Assembly: GCA_037962975.1 (NCBI GenBank)
Contig: CM075671.1
Location: forward strand, 10,339,001 to 10,403,000
Origin: Clitoria ternatea
Lineage: Eukaryota > Streptophyta > Magnoliopsida > Fabales > Fabaceae
Length of the DNA: 64,000 nucleotides
Reading direction: 5' to 3'
Shown: positions 1 to 11,152 of the stretch, piece after piece
Layout: every line of letters starts with the position of its first letter
Numbering within the stretch: position 1 is the first letter of the stretch
Translations under genes and position numbers: made by a program
The notes under the pieces: model-generated
Databases searched by the model: none
Told to the model about the DNA's origin: nothing
Seen by the model: only the letters and a program-made list of their open reading frames with translations

Positions 1-180
1 CAAGGACTTGAACTTTTATAACCTATATAAACTAGACTATACCTATACAAGGACTTGGACTACTATGACCCATATGGACTGAACTATACCTATGCAAGGA
101 CTGGATTATATGGACTTACATATACCTATGCGAGGAATTGGCCAAAAGGACTCAAATTGACTATATTAATAATCATTAAA
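1..180. repeat. degenerate tandem repeat, cut by window start
   Basis: Units that begin with CAAGGACTTG or close variants start at 1, 48, 95 and 131, giving periods of about 47, 47 and 36 bases. Each unit contains an ACTATACCTAT-like word. The array probably continues to the left of the window. No coding content is seen. Confidence 0.6.
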
Positions 181-1762
181 TTTTGTATTATGATATGTAT
201 TAATAATATTTAATTTAATTGATTTGATTATGATTGATTATATTTGTGATTGATGATGTTTAACTGTGATTGATAATATTTGATTGTTGATATTGTAATG
301 TGGAGTTTGAGCATATAGCGAGCATGACGAAAAGCTAAAACTCAGTAAGAATTTCTTACCTTATTTTTTTAATTTTTTTTAAATCTTTTATTTCTTTTTA
401 GAAATTATTTTTATATTTAGAATAAAAAAATTAGTATTTATTTTAGACAGTAGACATTTTATGAAAATTAATTTATAACAAGTTGAGATAATTAAATCTT
501 AAAAAAAATTGATTAATGATTTAAAGATTATTCGCTTTTAATTAAAATTTTTCAAAAGAAAATTATTTTATTTTTTCAACTTAATAACTAAAGATATTTG
601 GAAATAATTGATATTTCTAAATTTGATTTTGTTAAGATTCAATTTGAGAAAGATTATGTAAAGTTTTATATGAGAAAGTTTTTAGATATTTAAGGCTTAG
701 AAACTCAATTTCAGTGAGATTCGAAAACTGTACCAAATTTATTTCTGTGGGACAGAAATTTAGAGAATTGAGAAAATGTACAGTTTATTGAAATGATGTT
801 GTAAACCTTTAAGGGATTTAATAATTGAATTTCTAAAAGCCTTAACCAGCTAAATACGCGAGTAGTTCATGCATCATGAATCATTAAAGTGAAATAAAAT
901 GATATTGTCTGGGGACGGATTATAGAAACCGAGGATACATTAGAGGAGGCTTAATTACGAGCCTTGGGATGAGAGGATGTGAAAGGGTGCTTCAGGGGAC
1001 CTGGGGTAGCTCCCTAGTGTCGGGTACTTTCACAATAAAAACTTTCTCAATCTGACTAGTCTCTAAGTGTTTCCATGCCAGTTGAGCTGTTCATATTATT
1101 ATTATCCGGACTTATGGAACAGTGTAAACTCCTGGTTGGCCCAGTGCAAATTAAAATTTAAGGGCCCACATATATAGGTAAGTTATGATGAAGATATTGC
1201 ATAACATTCATGCATTCATAATTGATTGTGTATGTGATTGTGATTGATATTATTATGTATTAGTTTGTGAAAACCCTTTGTTGCTTATGTCTTATTCGGG
1301 AATATTATATTCTGTTTCTCACTCCTTTCTCTGTGTTTTTGTTTCACATGTTTTAAATTAATGGTTCAGAGGGAAGGATCGAAGAATCTCGACAGTAAAT
1401 ATAGCACGTTTTAGAAAGGGAGCTCGGTATGAATACCGTGGTCCAATGAATAAATAATGTTATTAAGTAACTGCTTCTGGGCCATGGAGTTTCTTCTCTT
1501 TCTTATAATGTTTAATATTTATTTCCGTTGGATGAATGTAAAATTACTTTATAAAGTTTTAATAATATTTATGAGGTATTTCATAAATGATGTATTTAAT
1601 TTATTCCGATAGTTTCTTTTTAACAATCATTTCTTTAAAAAAATAGGAATTTTTCTAGTATTATTAAGGTGTAACATGGCAGGGCAGCTTGACAAGCCTA
1701 ATCAGTTTTGCTATCCCTAAATATAAGTAAATGTTTTATCTGTTGATTAAATAAAGTTAGAT
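181..1762. other. AT-rich repeat-derived stretch, no gene
   Basis: No open frame of note. The stretch around 900-1480 is less AT-rich and resembles the middle of a long plant LTR in style (alternating GA-rich and TG-rich blocks), but I could not place termini or a target duplication. It forms the left flank into which the copia element inserted. Confidence 0.35.
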
Positions 1763-1898
1763 GGTGTTGTGTTTGAATATGCATTTCAGGTTAAATAATT
1801 TTAATAATGACAAAAGGAATTGAAGACTCAAAGCAAAAGGCTCAAGCTACCATGAAAACAGAGAAAACAGCATCAGACCTGCAAAAACATGCAAGCTA

Positions 1899-2395
1899 AT
1901 CGATTACAAGACCAGAGCTAATCAACTATGAAGCTTCTGTCTGTGACATAATCGATTACAAGATCTCTCCTAATCGATTAGAGAGCTTCTGTTTGTCACC
2001 TAATCGATTGCACCAAGGAAGCCAATCGATTACCAAGCTGAGAAAATGAATTAAAAGCATCAGGTGCATCTGCTAATCGACTACAAGGCTACCACAATCG
2101 ATTACCAGTGTTCTGTAATGTCACTAATCGATTACAAATTAAGAACTAATCGATTACAGAGTTTCTGTTTGATACCCAATCGATTACACATAAGCTACAA
2201 TCGATTACCATGCTGCGTAACCAAATTAAATGCATCAGGTGCCACTCATAATCGACTACAAGGTAAAGAACAATCGATTAGCAAGGTTTTGTCTCTTAGC
2301 TAATCGATTACATGGGAGAGGCTAATCGATTACTAGTCCAATTACACTGAAGAATTCAAAGTGTAATTGATTACAGCTCGAGGCCTAATCGATTA
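1899..2395. repeat. array of TAATCGATTA palindromic words in LTR U3
   Basis: About 18 copies of the self-complementary core TAATCGATTA, some with one change (CAATCGATTA, TAATCGACTA), are spaced roughly 20-50 bases apart. Most are followed by CAAG or CCAG. The array ends about 120 bases before the TATA box. Confidence 0.9.
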
Positions 2396-2517
2396 CACTA
2401 GTGCCAAAATTTGGGGAAAAGCGTTTTTAAGTGGGAAACCACCTCATTTCTCCATTCCAACTCGAATGCCCATGTTGTGCAACGGCTTTGAAGACTTTAG
2501 GGCACCTCTCCAAGGCC

Positions 2518-2524
2518 TATAAAT
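2518..2524 (+). promoter_or_regulatory. TATA box of the 5' LTR
   Basis: TATAAAT within CCTATAAATGC, downstream of the palindrome array. The same box lies at 8032-8038 in the 3' LTR. Its position fits the U3/R promoter of a copia LTR. Confidence 0.6.
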
Positions 2525-3294
2525 GCAAGACTCATTCAAGCTACTCAAAGCAATCAAATCCATCAAAGGGAAATCAAATCTTGAGTCTTGTGAGTTCTAT
2601 TTCTTTGTTTAGTTTCATTTTCTGAAACTTAGAGCTTATATTTATAAATCCTCTCTTGTGAGAGCTAGAAATTGTGTGAGCCTTCATTTATTCATCTACT
2701 CTATTGAGAGAGTTTATTGATTGTAAAACCAAACATCAAAACACCAAGCTTATTCACTCTAGGTTGAGTGGTCACAAAGGTTGGGGTTCAACCTTTGGGT
2801 ATTGAGAGTTTGAGAGATTGGGTGGGTTGCCCTTGTGCTAGTGAGGATTGAGTTCTTGAGTGTGGGACACTAGGAAGCTGCAATTGCTCATAGCTTGTAT
2901 CTCTAAACTTCAATAATGGAAATCCTTCAAGTGGGTTGCTTGAAGGCGAGACGTACACCGGGTTGGTGGAACTCGTTAAATTGGTTTGCAAGCTTTTCTT
3001 CCCTACTCTATTGCATTTGCTTATTGTACTTAATTGGTATATTGATTTGATTGTGATATTATTGCTTGAACTTGAGTAACTAGGCTAAGTTAAAGTGTTG
3101 CACACCAAGTGTTTGATAAATTGCCTTAGCAACATTTGCACACTTTCTCATATTGATTCTTGCTCTGCACTTGCTATTTCTTACATACAAACATACTTAG
3201 TGAAAAAGAAATCAATTTCAAAGGCATTCCAATTAAAAGTTTTAAAACTCAATTCACCCCTCCTCTTGAGTATTGAGGCCACTTGAACAACAAG

Positions 3295-3310
3295 TGGTAT
3301 CAGAGCTTGA
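3295..3310 (+). other. primer-binding site (initiator Met tRNA)
   Basis: TGGTATCAGAGC begins two bases after the end of the 5' LTR. This is the standard plant copia primer-binding site, complementary to the 3' end of initiator methionine tRNA, and it fixes both the LTR end and the element's plus orientation. Confidence 0.9.
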
Positions 3311-3347
3311 CTCTTGGTAGATCAAGCTTAACAACTTCAAGAGAACA

Positions 3348-3547
3348 ATGGCCTCTAATTCTCTAAATCTTTTTCCCGAGGGTGGTGCCACAAATAGAGC
3401 TCCTACTTTCAATGGGGAAGGCTATGCTTTTTGGAAGGAAAAGATAAAAATTTTTGTACAATCTATTGATCTTAAAGTTTGGAATGCAATTGAAAATGGT
3501 CCTTTCATACCCATGCATACTGTAGATGGTAAGCAAGTAGAAAAATT
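3348..3547 (+). pseudogene. gag N-terminal fragment (copia)
   Basis: An ATG at 3348 opens about 66 codons matching the start of plant copia Gag proteins: a FNGEGYAFWKEKIKIF block followed by WNAIENGPFIP. In this family the N-terminal motif precedes a UBN2-type Gag core and a CCHC knuckle, both missing here. The sequence passes straight into the segment that normally precedes reverse transcriptase, in another frame, so an internal deletion joined the gag start to pol near 3547. No product beyond a short peptide is expected. Confidence 0.8.
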
Positions 3548-5083
3548 GAACCTAAAACCATTGACGAAGCTATTATTGATGAACATTGGATGTTGGCCAT
3601 GTAAGAAGAACTAAATCAATTTGAAAGAAATAAAGTTTGGGAATTAGTGCCAAGACCCAATGATCACCAAATAATAGGTACTAAATGGGTATTTAGGAAC
3701 AAGCTAGATGAAAATGGAATAATCACTAGAAACAAAGCTAGGTTAGTAGCTAAAGGTTACAATCAAGAAGAGGGCATAGATTATGAAGAAACGTATGCTT
3801 ACGTAGCTAGGTTAGAAGCTATTAGACTATTGTTAGCCTTTACATGCTGTAAAAATTTCAAATTGTACCAAATGGATGTCAAGAGTGCCTTCTTGAACGG
3901 ATACATTCAAGAAGAGGTATATGTTGATCAACCTCCTGGTTTTGAAAATTATCAATTTCCAAATCATGTTTTCAAACTAAGAAAAGATTTATATGGTTTA
4001 AAACAAGCTCCAAGAGCTTGATATGAAAGATTAAGCAAATTTCTTTTGAAAAATAATTTTGAAAGAGGAAAGGTTGATACAAGATTATTTATTAAGCATA
4101 AGAAGAATGACATACTATTGGTGCAAATATATGTAGATGATATCATTTTTAGTGCTACTAATGAATCACTTTGCAAGGAGTTTGTTAAGTTAATACAGGA
4201 TGAATTTGAAATATCCATGATGGGAGAACTTACATTCTTCCTTGGGCTACAAATTAAGCAAGGCAAAGAAGGTACATTCAGTAGTCAATCCAAATATTGC
4301 AAGGAGTTGCTTAAGAAATTCAACATGGACAAGGCAAATAAAATTGTCACACCTATGAGCACTTCATGTTATTTGGATAAGGATGAAAAAGGTAAGGATA
4401 TAGAACTCACAAAGTATAGAGGTATGATTGGATCCTTACTTTACTTAACTGCTAGTAGACCGGATATCATGTTTGCTGTTTGTATGTGTGCAAGATACCA
4501 AGCATGCCCAAAAGAATCACACCTTACTGTTGTAAAAAGAATCATGAAATATTTGGTTGGAACTCAAGATGTTAGTTTATGGTACCCCAAAGGGGTTGAA
4601 TGCACTCTTATTGGATATTCTGACTCTAATTTTGTAGGATGTAAACTTGATAAGAAAAGCACTAGTGGTACTTGTCACTTGCTTGGTAGTTCTCTTGTAT
4701 CTTGGCATAGCAAGAAACAAGTGAATGTTGCATTATCAACAGCTGAGGCAGAATATGTTGCAGTTGGTAGTTGTTGTGCTCAAATCCTTTGGATGAGACA
4801 ACAACTCCTAGATTTTGGTGTTATGTTATATCATGTGCCTCTAAAATGTGATAACACAGGTGCCATTAACATTTCAAAGAATCCTGTGATGCAGTCTAGA
4901 ACCAAACATATTGAGATTAGACACCATTTCATTAGAGATCATGTGTTAAAGGGTGATTGTGTGCTTGAACATGTTGAAACCTCTAAGCAATTAACTGATA
5001 TCTTCACCAAACCTCTTGCAAAGGAACAATTTATATATATTAGAAGAGAATTAGGAATCATAGATATTTCAAATTGTGATTGA
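3548..5083 (+). pseudogene. copia reverse transcriptase-RNase H with two in-frame stops
   Basis: One reading frame runs from the segment just before RT to a stop at 5081-5083. It encodes an RVT_2-type reverse transcriptase (TKWVFRNKLDE, RLVAKGYNQEEGIDY, QMDVKSAFLNG and the catalytic YVDD at about 4130-4141) followed by copia RNase H (YSDSNFVG, STAEAEYVA, CDNTGAINISKNP). The acidic residues of both active sites are present. Two stops interrupt the frame: TAA at 3602-3604 and TGA at 4019-4021. In relatives these sites are usually Gln and Trp codons, so each fits a single C-to-T or G-to-A change. No integrase or protease lies upstream. Confidence 0.9.
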
Positions 5084-5215
5084 ATATTGAATGATATTGA
5101 TAATTCCTTGCTTTATAGTATGTTTAATGAGTAAGTGATCGATTGAGGTATGATATATTGAATCTCAAGTGCCTTTGTTTGAAATCTATATGTTTTGAGT
5201 ATTTTTGGGCTTCCC

Positions 5216-5525
5216 TAATCGATTACTAAGCCTTACCTAATCGATTAGTAACCTTCTGTTTCGTATATGATCGATTACACTTTGATAGTTAATCGATTAC
5301 TAGCTCTCTGTTTCATGCCAAATCGATTAGAACCTCTGTCCAATCGATTACTGACGTTTTATCTTCCTGATAATCGATTACATACTACTCCTAATCGATT
5401 TCTAAGGTTCTGTTTTTAATGCAATCGATTACCAACCTGGCTCAATCAATTAGAACACCTGACGATCCAAATTTTGAAAGGGTGTAATCGATTATGAGTA
5501 ACCCCGTAATCGATTACGAGTGTAT
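5216..5525. repeat. internal array of TAATCGATTA words
   Basis: About 13 copies of the same palindromic word as in the LTRs lie between the RNase H stop and the extra ORF, with similar spacing. A TATA-like box follows at 5626-5634. The array is not part of the LTRs, so the element holds three arrays in total. Confidence 0.88.
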
Positions 5526-5625
5526 CAGAAACATGACTTCTACAGAATCCAAGTGAAAATCGTTGGCCCAATCCACACTCACCTCTTTAAATCCTATTTC
5601 TCATCTTTAAACCCTATTTCTACCC

Positions 5626-5634
5626 TATAAATAA
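5626..5634 (+). promoter_or_regulatory. possible internal TATA box upstream of the extra ORF
   Basis: TATAAATAA lies about 100 bases after the internal palindrome array and about 110 bases before the ATG at 5745. This repeats the array-to-TATA layout of the LTR promoter. A promoter role is inferred. Confidence 0.4.
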
Positions 5635-5744
5635 CCCCTCATTCACCTCTTCTACCTCACACCTCTAATACCTCTCCTCCCTCCAACATCTCAAATTTTC
5701 CAAAGACCCCTCACTCTTTTCATCTTTTCTTCTCCATTCACACA

Positions 5745-6857
5745 ATGTCTTCCTCTAGGAATGTGAAAAGAGCTAGGTCCTCACTTGCCCAAACCAATAA
5801 CCCCCTTGATTTTTCAAGGTTCTTTACCAATCCTAGAGACCTTCAAAACTTCATCCAAAAGTTCTCTGAAAAGGATATCATCTCCCCTCACTACATCAAT
5901 GCTTAAATCTTTGACCATCCCAGCTTCACCTTCACTCACTCCCTCCATCACTATAATCTTTTTCCCGTCCTCACTCTCAAAGAGGAAGTATATTACCCGG
6001 AACTCATGTGAGTCTTTTTCTGTAATTTAAGGCTCGTTGACGGATTACTTGAGGCTAGAGTCAAGAATTTGACTCTAAGGATCACCAATGCCCAACTAGC
6101 TGAGATCACACAACTTCCCCTCTCCGATGCTGAGTTTGCTGGTGAAAATCCGGAGGATGAATGCGACTTCAATGCCATCACTGCTCGCCAATCCCTTTGG
6201 AAGGCTGCCCGTCCCCAGAGAAATCACAAATTGGTAGGCCATCTAACTATCAATAACCGCCTCCTTCACTTTTTCTTGATTAAACTCTTGGTCCCTCGTG
6301 GTGGTAATTATGCCTTGGTTGAAGAAGATGATGTGTTCTTGATGTGGGCTGTGCAAAATGAGAAAGAAATTAATTGGGTTCAGCTGTTGAAGTTGCATAT
6401 GCTCAAGGCCAAGGATCAACAAAAGCTTCCTTATGCCATCCTTCTCACAAAAATTTTCAAAGCTTTTGGTGTTGACCTTGCTGGGGAACTTTTTGAGAAA
6501 ATACCTCCAAAAGCATGCATTGGCACCCATCATCTCACTAAGATGGGTATCATCTATGTAAATGGATCTTGGCTCTCCAAGATGGAAGGCATTCATGCCA
6601 ACATTCCTTTTGAAGCTCCAGCCAGTGATCCCGCCCCTCCTCCTCCTGCAACTCAAGAAACACAAGGCGAACCATCTGCTCCTACTGATCCCTTCACTTC
6701 TCTTTATGCATATCTAGATGGGCGTTTTGATAGACTTGAGAACACTCTTCAAGAGTTTCAAATGACCGAGCAACAACACTATGAACTCATGCAACAACGT
6801 TATGAAGAGCCGTCTCACCAAATTTCTGAATTTCGCTTTTTTAATCCGGATAATTAG
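5745..6857 (+). pseudogene. extra 3' ORF of copia element, plant-transposon-protein type, two stops
   Basis: A frame from ATG 5745 to TAG 6857 is broken by TAA at 5904-5906 and TGA at 6009-6011; the longest open part is 6069-6857 (262 codons). Its core (HKLVGHLTINNRLLHFF, LVPRGGNY, then FGVDLAGE) resembles the 'putative plant transposon protein' domain seen in ORFs carried by many plant retroelements, especially in legumes. The C-terminal part is proline-rich, then strongly charged and Gln-rich (LDGRFDRLENTLQEF onward), compatible with a coiled coil. Function is unknown. It occupies the place of the env-like ORF in SIRE elements, but I see no signal peptide or membrane segment. Domain assignment is from memory of family wording. 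Confidence 0.65.
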
Positions 6858-6989
6858 ATCCTAGTTTATCATGTTTTGTTAGGATATCTTTGATTATGTT
6901 TTCCTTTCTGCAAATTTCCTTAATGTACCTTTCCTTTAAAAGAATGCAATTTCCTTTCAATTATGTCTCTATTGCCTCATTTATTTTTT

Positions 6990-7281
6990 TATGATAACAA
7001 AGGGGGAGAATAATTGAAGTTCATCTAAAGTAATTGAATCTATTAAAATTAGAATTTGTTAAAAACAACAAGTGGTTAAAACAATAGATGATTATCTTCA
7101 ATTATTTTAATGGCATAAACTCCTTTAGATAGGGGGAGATAATTTTTGAGATAACTCTAAAGACAATGATTAAGAGATAACCTTAGAGATAAATTTAGAG
7201 ATAATTATTGGTGATAAATTTTATTTGAACTTACACCCTTATGAGATGAACATTGTTTGCCATCATCAAAAAGGGGGAGAG
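6990..7281 (+). other. repeated polypurine tracts before 3' LTR
   Basis: AAAGGGGGAGA-type tracts occur near 6998, 7131 and 7270. The last one abuts the 3' LTR and is the expected plus-strand primer; the others are spare copies within 300 bases. Confidence 0.65.
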
Positions 7282-8805
7282 TGTGTTTGAATATGCATTT
7301 CAGGTTAAATAATTTTAATAATGACAAAAGGAATTGAAGACTCAAAGCAAAAGGCTCAAGCTACCATGAAAACAGAGAAAACAACATCAGACCTGCAAAA
7401 ACACGCAAGCTAATCGATTACAAGACCAGAGCTAATCGACTACGAAGCTTCTGTCTGTGACATAATCGATTATAAGATCTCTCCTAATCGATTAAAGAGC
7501 TTCTGTTTATCACCTAATCGATTGCACCAAGGAAGCCAATCGATTACCATGTTGAGAAAATAAATTAAAAGCATCAGGTGCATCTGTTAATCGAATACAA
7601 GGCTGCCATAATCGATTACCAGTGTTCTGTAATGTCACTAATCGATTACAACTTAAGAACTAATCGATTACAGAGTTTCTGTTTGATACCTAATCGATTA
7701 CACATAAGCTACAATCGATTACCATGCTGCGTAACCAAATTAAATGCATCAGGTGCCACTCATAATCGACTACAAGGTAAAGAACAATCGATTAGCAAGG
7801 TTCTGTCTCTTAGCTAATCGATTACATGGAAGAGGCTAATCGATTACCAGTCCAATTACACTGAATAATTCAAAGTGTAATCGATTACAACTCGAGGCCT
7901 AATCGATTACACTAGTGCCAGAATTTGGGGAAAAATGTTTTTAAGTGGGAAACCAGCTCATTTCTCCATTCCAACTCGAATGCCCATGTTATGCAACGAC
8001 TTTGAAGACTTTAGGGCACCTCTCAAAGGCCTATAAATGCAAGACTCATTTAAGCTACTCAAAGCAATCAAATCCATCAAAGGGAAATCAAATCTTGAGT
8101 CTTGTGAGTTCTATTTCTTTGTTTAGTTTCATTTTTTGAAACTTAGAGCTTATATTTGTAAATTCTCTCTTGTGAGAGCTAGAAATTGTGTGAGCCTTCA
8201 TTTGTTCATCTACTCTATTGAGAGAGTTTATTGATTGTAAAATCAAACATCAAAACACCAAGCTTATTCACTCTAGGTTGAGTGGTCACAAAGGTTGGGG
8301 TTCAACCTTTGGGTATTGAGAGTTTGAGAGATTGGGTGGGTTGCCCTTGTTCTAGTGAGGATTGAGTTCTTGAGTGTGGGACACTAGGAAGCTGCAATTG
8401 CTCATAGCTTGTATCTCTAAACTTCAATAATGGAAATCCTTCAAGTGGGTTGCTTGAAGGCGAGACGTACACCGGGTTGGTGGAACTCGTTAAATTGGTT
8501 TGCAAGCTTTTCTTCCCTACTCTCTTGCATTTACTTATTGTACTTAATTGGTATATTGATTTGATTGTGATATTATTGCTTGAACTTGAGTAACTAGGCT
8601 AAGTTAAAGTGTTGCACACCAAGTGTTTGATAAATTACCTTAGCAACATTTGCACACTTTCTCATATTGATTCTTGCTCTGCACTTTCTATTTCTTACAT
8701 ACAAACATACTTAGTGAAAAAGAAATCAATTTCAAAGGCATTCCAATTAAAAGTTTTAAAACTCAATTCACCCCCCTTTTGAGTATTGAGGCCACTTAAA
8801 GAACA
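7282..8805 (+). repeat. 3' LTR of copia element
   Basis: Same start, palindrome array (7411-7910), TATA box (8032-8038) and terminal ACA as the 5' LTR. It differs by a modest number of point changes, which I did not count exactly. Confidence 0.9.
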
Positions 8806-8810
8806 GGTAT

Positions 8811-10135
8811 CTCGAAAAATATACAAGATTAATACTAATTATTGGGTGATGTGTTAAATAGAACTCTGTTTTCGTAAATAAGTAGTCAAACTGAATCTTA
8901 ATCATTAACAAGTTAATTCTAAGGATGATTTAACTTATTTATTTCTCGTAAACAAGAATCAAACATGCATTAGCCAAGTCATAACCTTATAAACTAATTT
9001 GGATAAAAGCCATCCATGCATCCTCCCATTTTAACCCTCTATAAGACTAATTCTTTATAACATATTGTTGGGACCATTTTAAAAATTGGCTAAATGGGTG
9101 AAAGTATGGACATCCATTTCGACCTAATAGAAGGACTCAACACTACCATGGTAAATAATCCAATATTTGTATATGGCATAGGTTTGGCACAAGCCAAGGT
9201 TTTCCCACACTAAAGGCAACTAAAATATTAGTTAGAGCAAGATAAAGGTTAACCAAGGAAAATAAAGTCAAACGAATTGATCATAGGATGTTTAACCAAG
9301 TGAGAGGAAAAATTGTTCTATGCATAGTCGAATCAGACAGGTTCAAAGTAGTTACACACAAACCAATTGAATTAATGAGAGCCTAGTATGAAAGACTTAA
9401 CTAGTCACAACCTTGAGAAAGATCTCAAAAAAATGGGTTAAAAGAAAGCTATACTTAATAGTAAGGAACTTGTTGTAAATAGTTTTCCTATTTCTTAGTT
9501 GAGATAGGATCTAAAATAAAAGCTTGAGGCTTTTAAGGAAATTATAAGAAAATTAATGATTAAACGTGGGATGCCTTGTAAACAACAATTATCTAAGTAA
9601 TTTTAGGTTTTAAATGCCTCTTTTTTGACTTTTGTAAACACACTCATAGGAAACTTGTAAACACTTAAATAATTTACATGAAAAACATGATTAAATTTAG
9701 CTCCATCAAGTACAATACTTAGTATGGGAGATCTCATCTTAAATTTTTCGCTTTTACTTTCTTGGCTCTTTATTTTTAGTTCTTTTTCATTTCTAGTGTC
9801 TCTCCTCTACTCCTTTAAGGGATTCATTCCTTATTTGCTGCTTTCTTATTAAACACAATTTAAAGGCTAGAAAATTTGACACTAAGGTTATGTCTAAATC
9901 GTAAATGTGTAATAATTTAGCCCTGGACATAATGATTAATTAGGTAGTGGTTTATTGACTAAAATCACACTTAAACACATTAAAAATTTTAATGTGATTT
10001 TCTAATTAAAGTGAATATATAGAAATAGTTAATATATATGGCATGGATCCATTTGAAATCTTGCTTAAAATGAATCAAGCATGTGCCACTTAAACTAACC
10101 ATTTGTTGATGAAATCTAATTATTTTAAATTTGGC
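8811..10135. other. intergenic, nothing recognised
   Basis: AT-rich sequence without a convincing open frame, RNA gene or repeat boundary. Confidence 0.5.
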
Positions 10136-10446
10136 TAAATATGTTAGTTGGTCTTTTATCTTTTAAGTTTGTTTCAATGTGGACCCCTATTGATTTTTTG
10201 GCCTGTTTACATCCTCAATCTTTTCAAATGTGTTAATTTAGTCCTTTTATTAAGTTCTATCTCACACCCTTTATGGAATTACCTAACGTGGCCACCCATT
10301 CTAACATGTATAAACATGTGCCAATGCTTTGTCTGTTGATGTGACATTGGAAAAATGACCTCGTTTTCAGACATTGAAATGCACACTTATAAAATTGGTA
10401 ACTTTTTTCTTTATTCGTGTTACATAGTGGATGGGTTACCTACGCA

Positions 10447-11152
10447 TAGGGATGGCAATATGGGCTAGGCCCACGGGCTGGCCCGTTTGGCCCGTCAAAA
10501 CGGGACGGGACGGGCCAACGTTTGAAACCCGCTTTCCAAAATAGGCCTGACCCGTTTTGGCCCGTCAAAAAACGGGCCCTTACGGGCCTGGCCCGGTCCC
10601 GTCCCGTTGGGCCTTTAGTAAAAAATATTTTATTATATATATTATAATTTATAATACTTATTTACTATTAACTTTTAATATATATGTTTTTATTATTGTA
10701 GACTTTATTTGATATTATTTATTTTGGACTTTATATTATTAGTGTGTGTGTGTTTAATTTTTGTTTTAAATATTGATTGATTATTTGATTTGAAATTAAT
10801 TTTGATGACTATTTATTGTTTCTATTTAATTCAAATAAATTTAATTTAAACTTTTAATGAAATAAATTGGATTAATTATAAAAAACTTTGCTTTAAAAAA
10901 GTGAAATCTATTTTTTATATCTAATTTTAAAAAAAAATGACTTAAAATAGTCCAAATAATAATAAAAATATAACATATATAATTTTAAAAAAATAACGGG
11001 CCAGCCCGTTTTGGCCCGCAGGCCACATGGTATACGGGCCGGGCCAATATTTTTGGCCTATTTTCATATTTTGGCCCGGCCCGACCCGTATTTTGACGGG
11101 CCCTCACGGGCCTTGGCCAGCCCCGGCCCTTTGACCCGTTTTGCCACCCCTA
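10447..11152. mobile_element. non-autonomous hAT element, 706 bp, perfect 8 bp TSD
   Basis: Ends TAGGGATGGCAA and TTGCCACCCCTA are inverted, and CCTACGCA flanks the element on both sides (10439-10446 and 11153-11160). The subterminal regions are GC-rich runs of GGCCCGTTTTGGCCCG-like words in both orientations; the middle is AT-rich and non-coding. TSD length and TIR wording fit the hAT superfamily (Ac type). A second copy of the same family lies at 39921-40616. Confidence 0.9.

Larger units (their letters stand above)
1768..3292 (+). repeat. 5' LTR of copia element
   Basis: Contains about 18 copies of a TAATCGATTA-like word (1899-2395), a TATA box TATAAAT at 2518-2524, and a downstream R/U5-like part. 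The 79-codon and 64-codon open frames inside it arise from the repeated words and have no family resemblance. It is nearly identical to the 3' LTR, with scattered substitutions. Confidence 0.9.
1768..8805 (+). mobile_element. Ty1-copia retrotransposon, SIRE/Maximus type, internally deleted
   Basis: Two LTRs of about 1,525 bases (1768-3292 and 7282-8805) both start TGTGTTTGAATATG and end ACA. A primer-binding site complementary to initiator Met tRNA follows the 5' LTR, and purine tracts precede the 3' LTR. The five bases outside are GGTGT (1763-1767) and GGTAT (8806-8810), a target duplication with one mismatch. Inside are a gag start, reverse transcriptase, RNase H and an extra ORF. Most of gag, all of protease and all of integrase are absent, so the copy is non-autonomous. 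Lineage is assigned from RT wording and layout (long LTRs, extra 3' ORF), not from a phylogeny. Confidence 0.9.

Noticed and set aside
1899..2395. Regularly spaced short palindromes that look like a CRISPR array
   Set aside because: The genome is a plant nuclear genome, spacing is irregular, copies vary by one base, there are no cas genes, and the array lies inside an LTR that is present twice.
6243..6665. 140-codon minus-strand open frame
   Set aside because: Exactly antisense to the copia extra ORF and without domain resemblance; a shadow frame.
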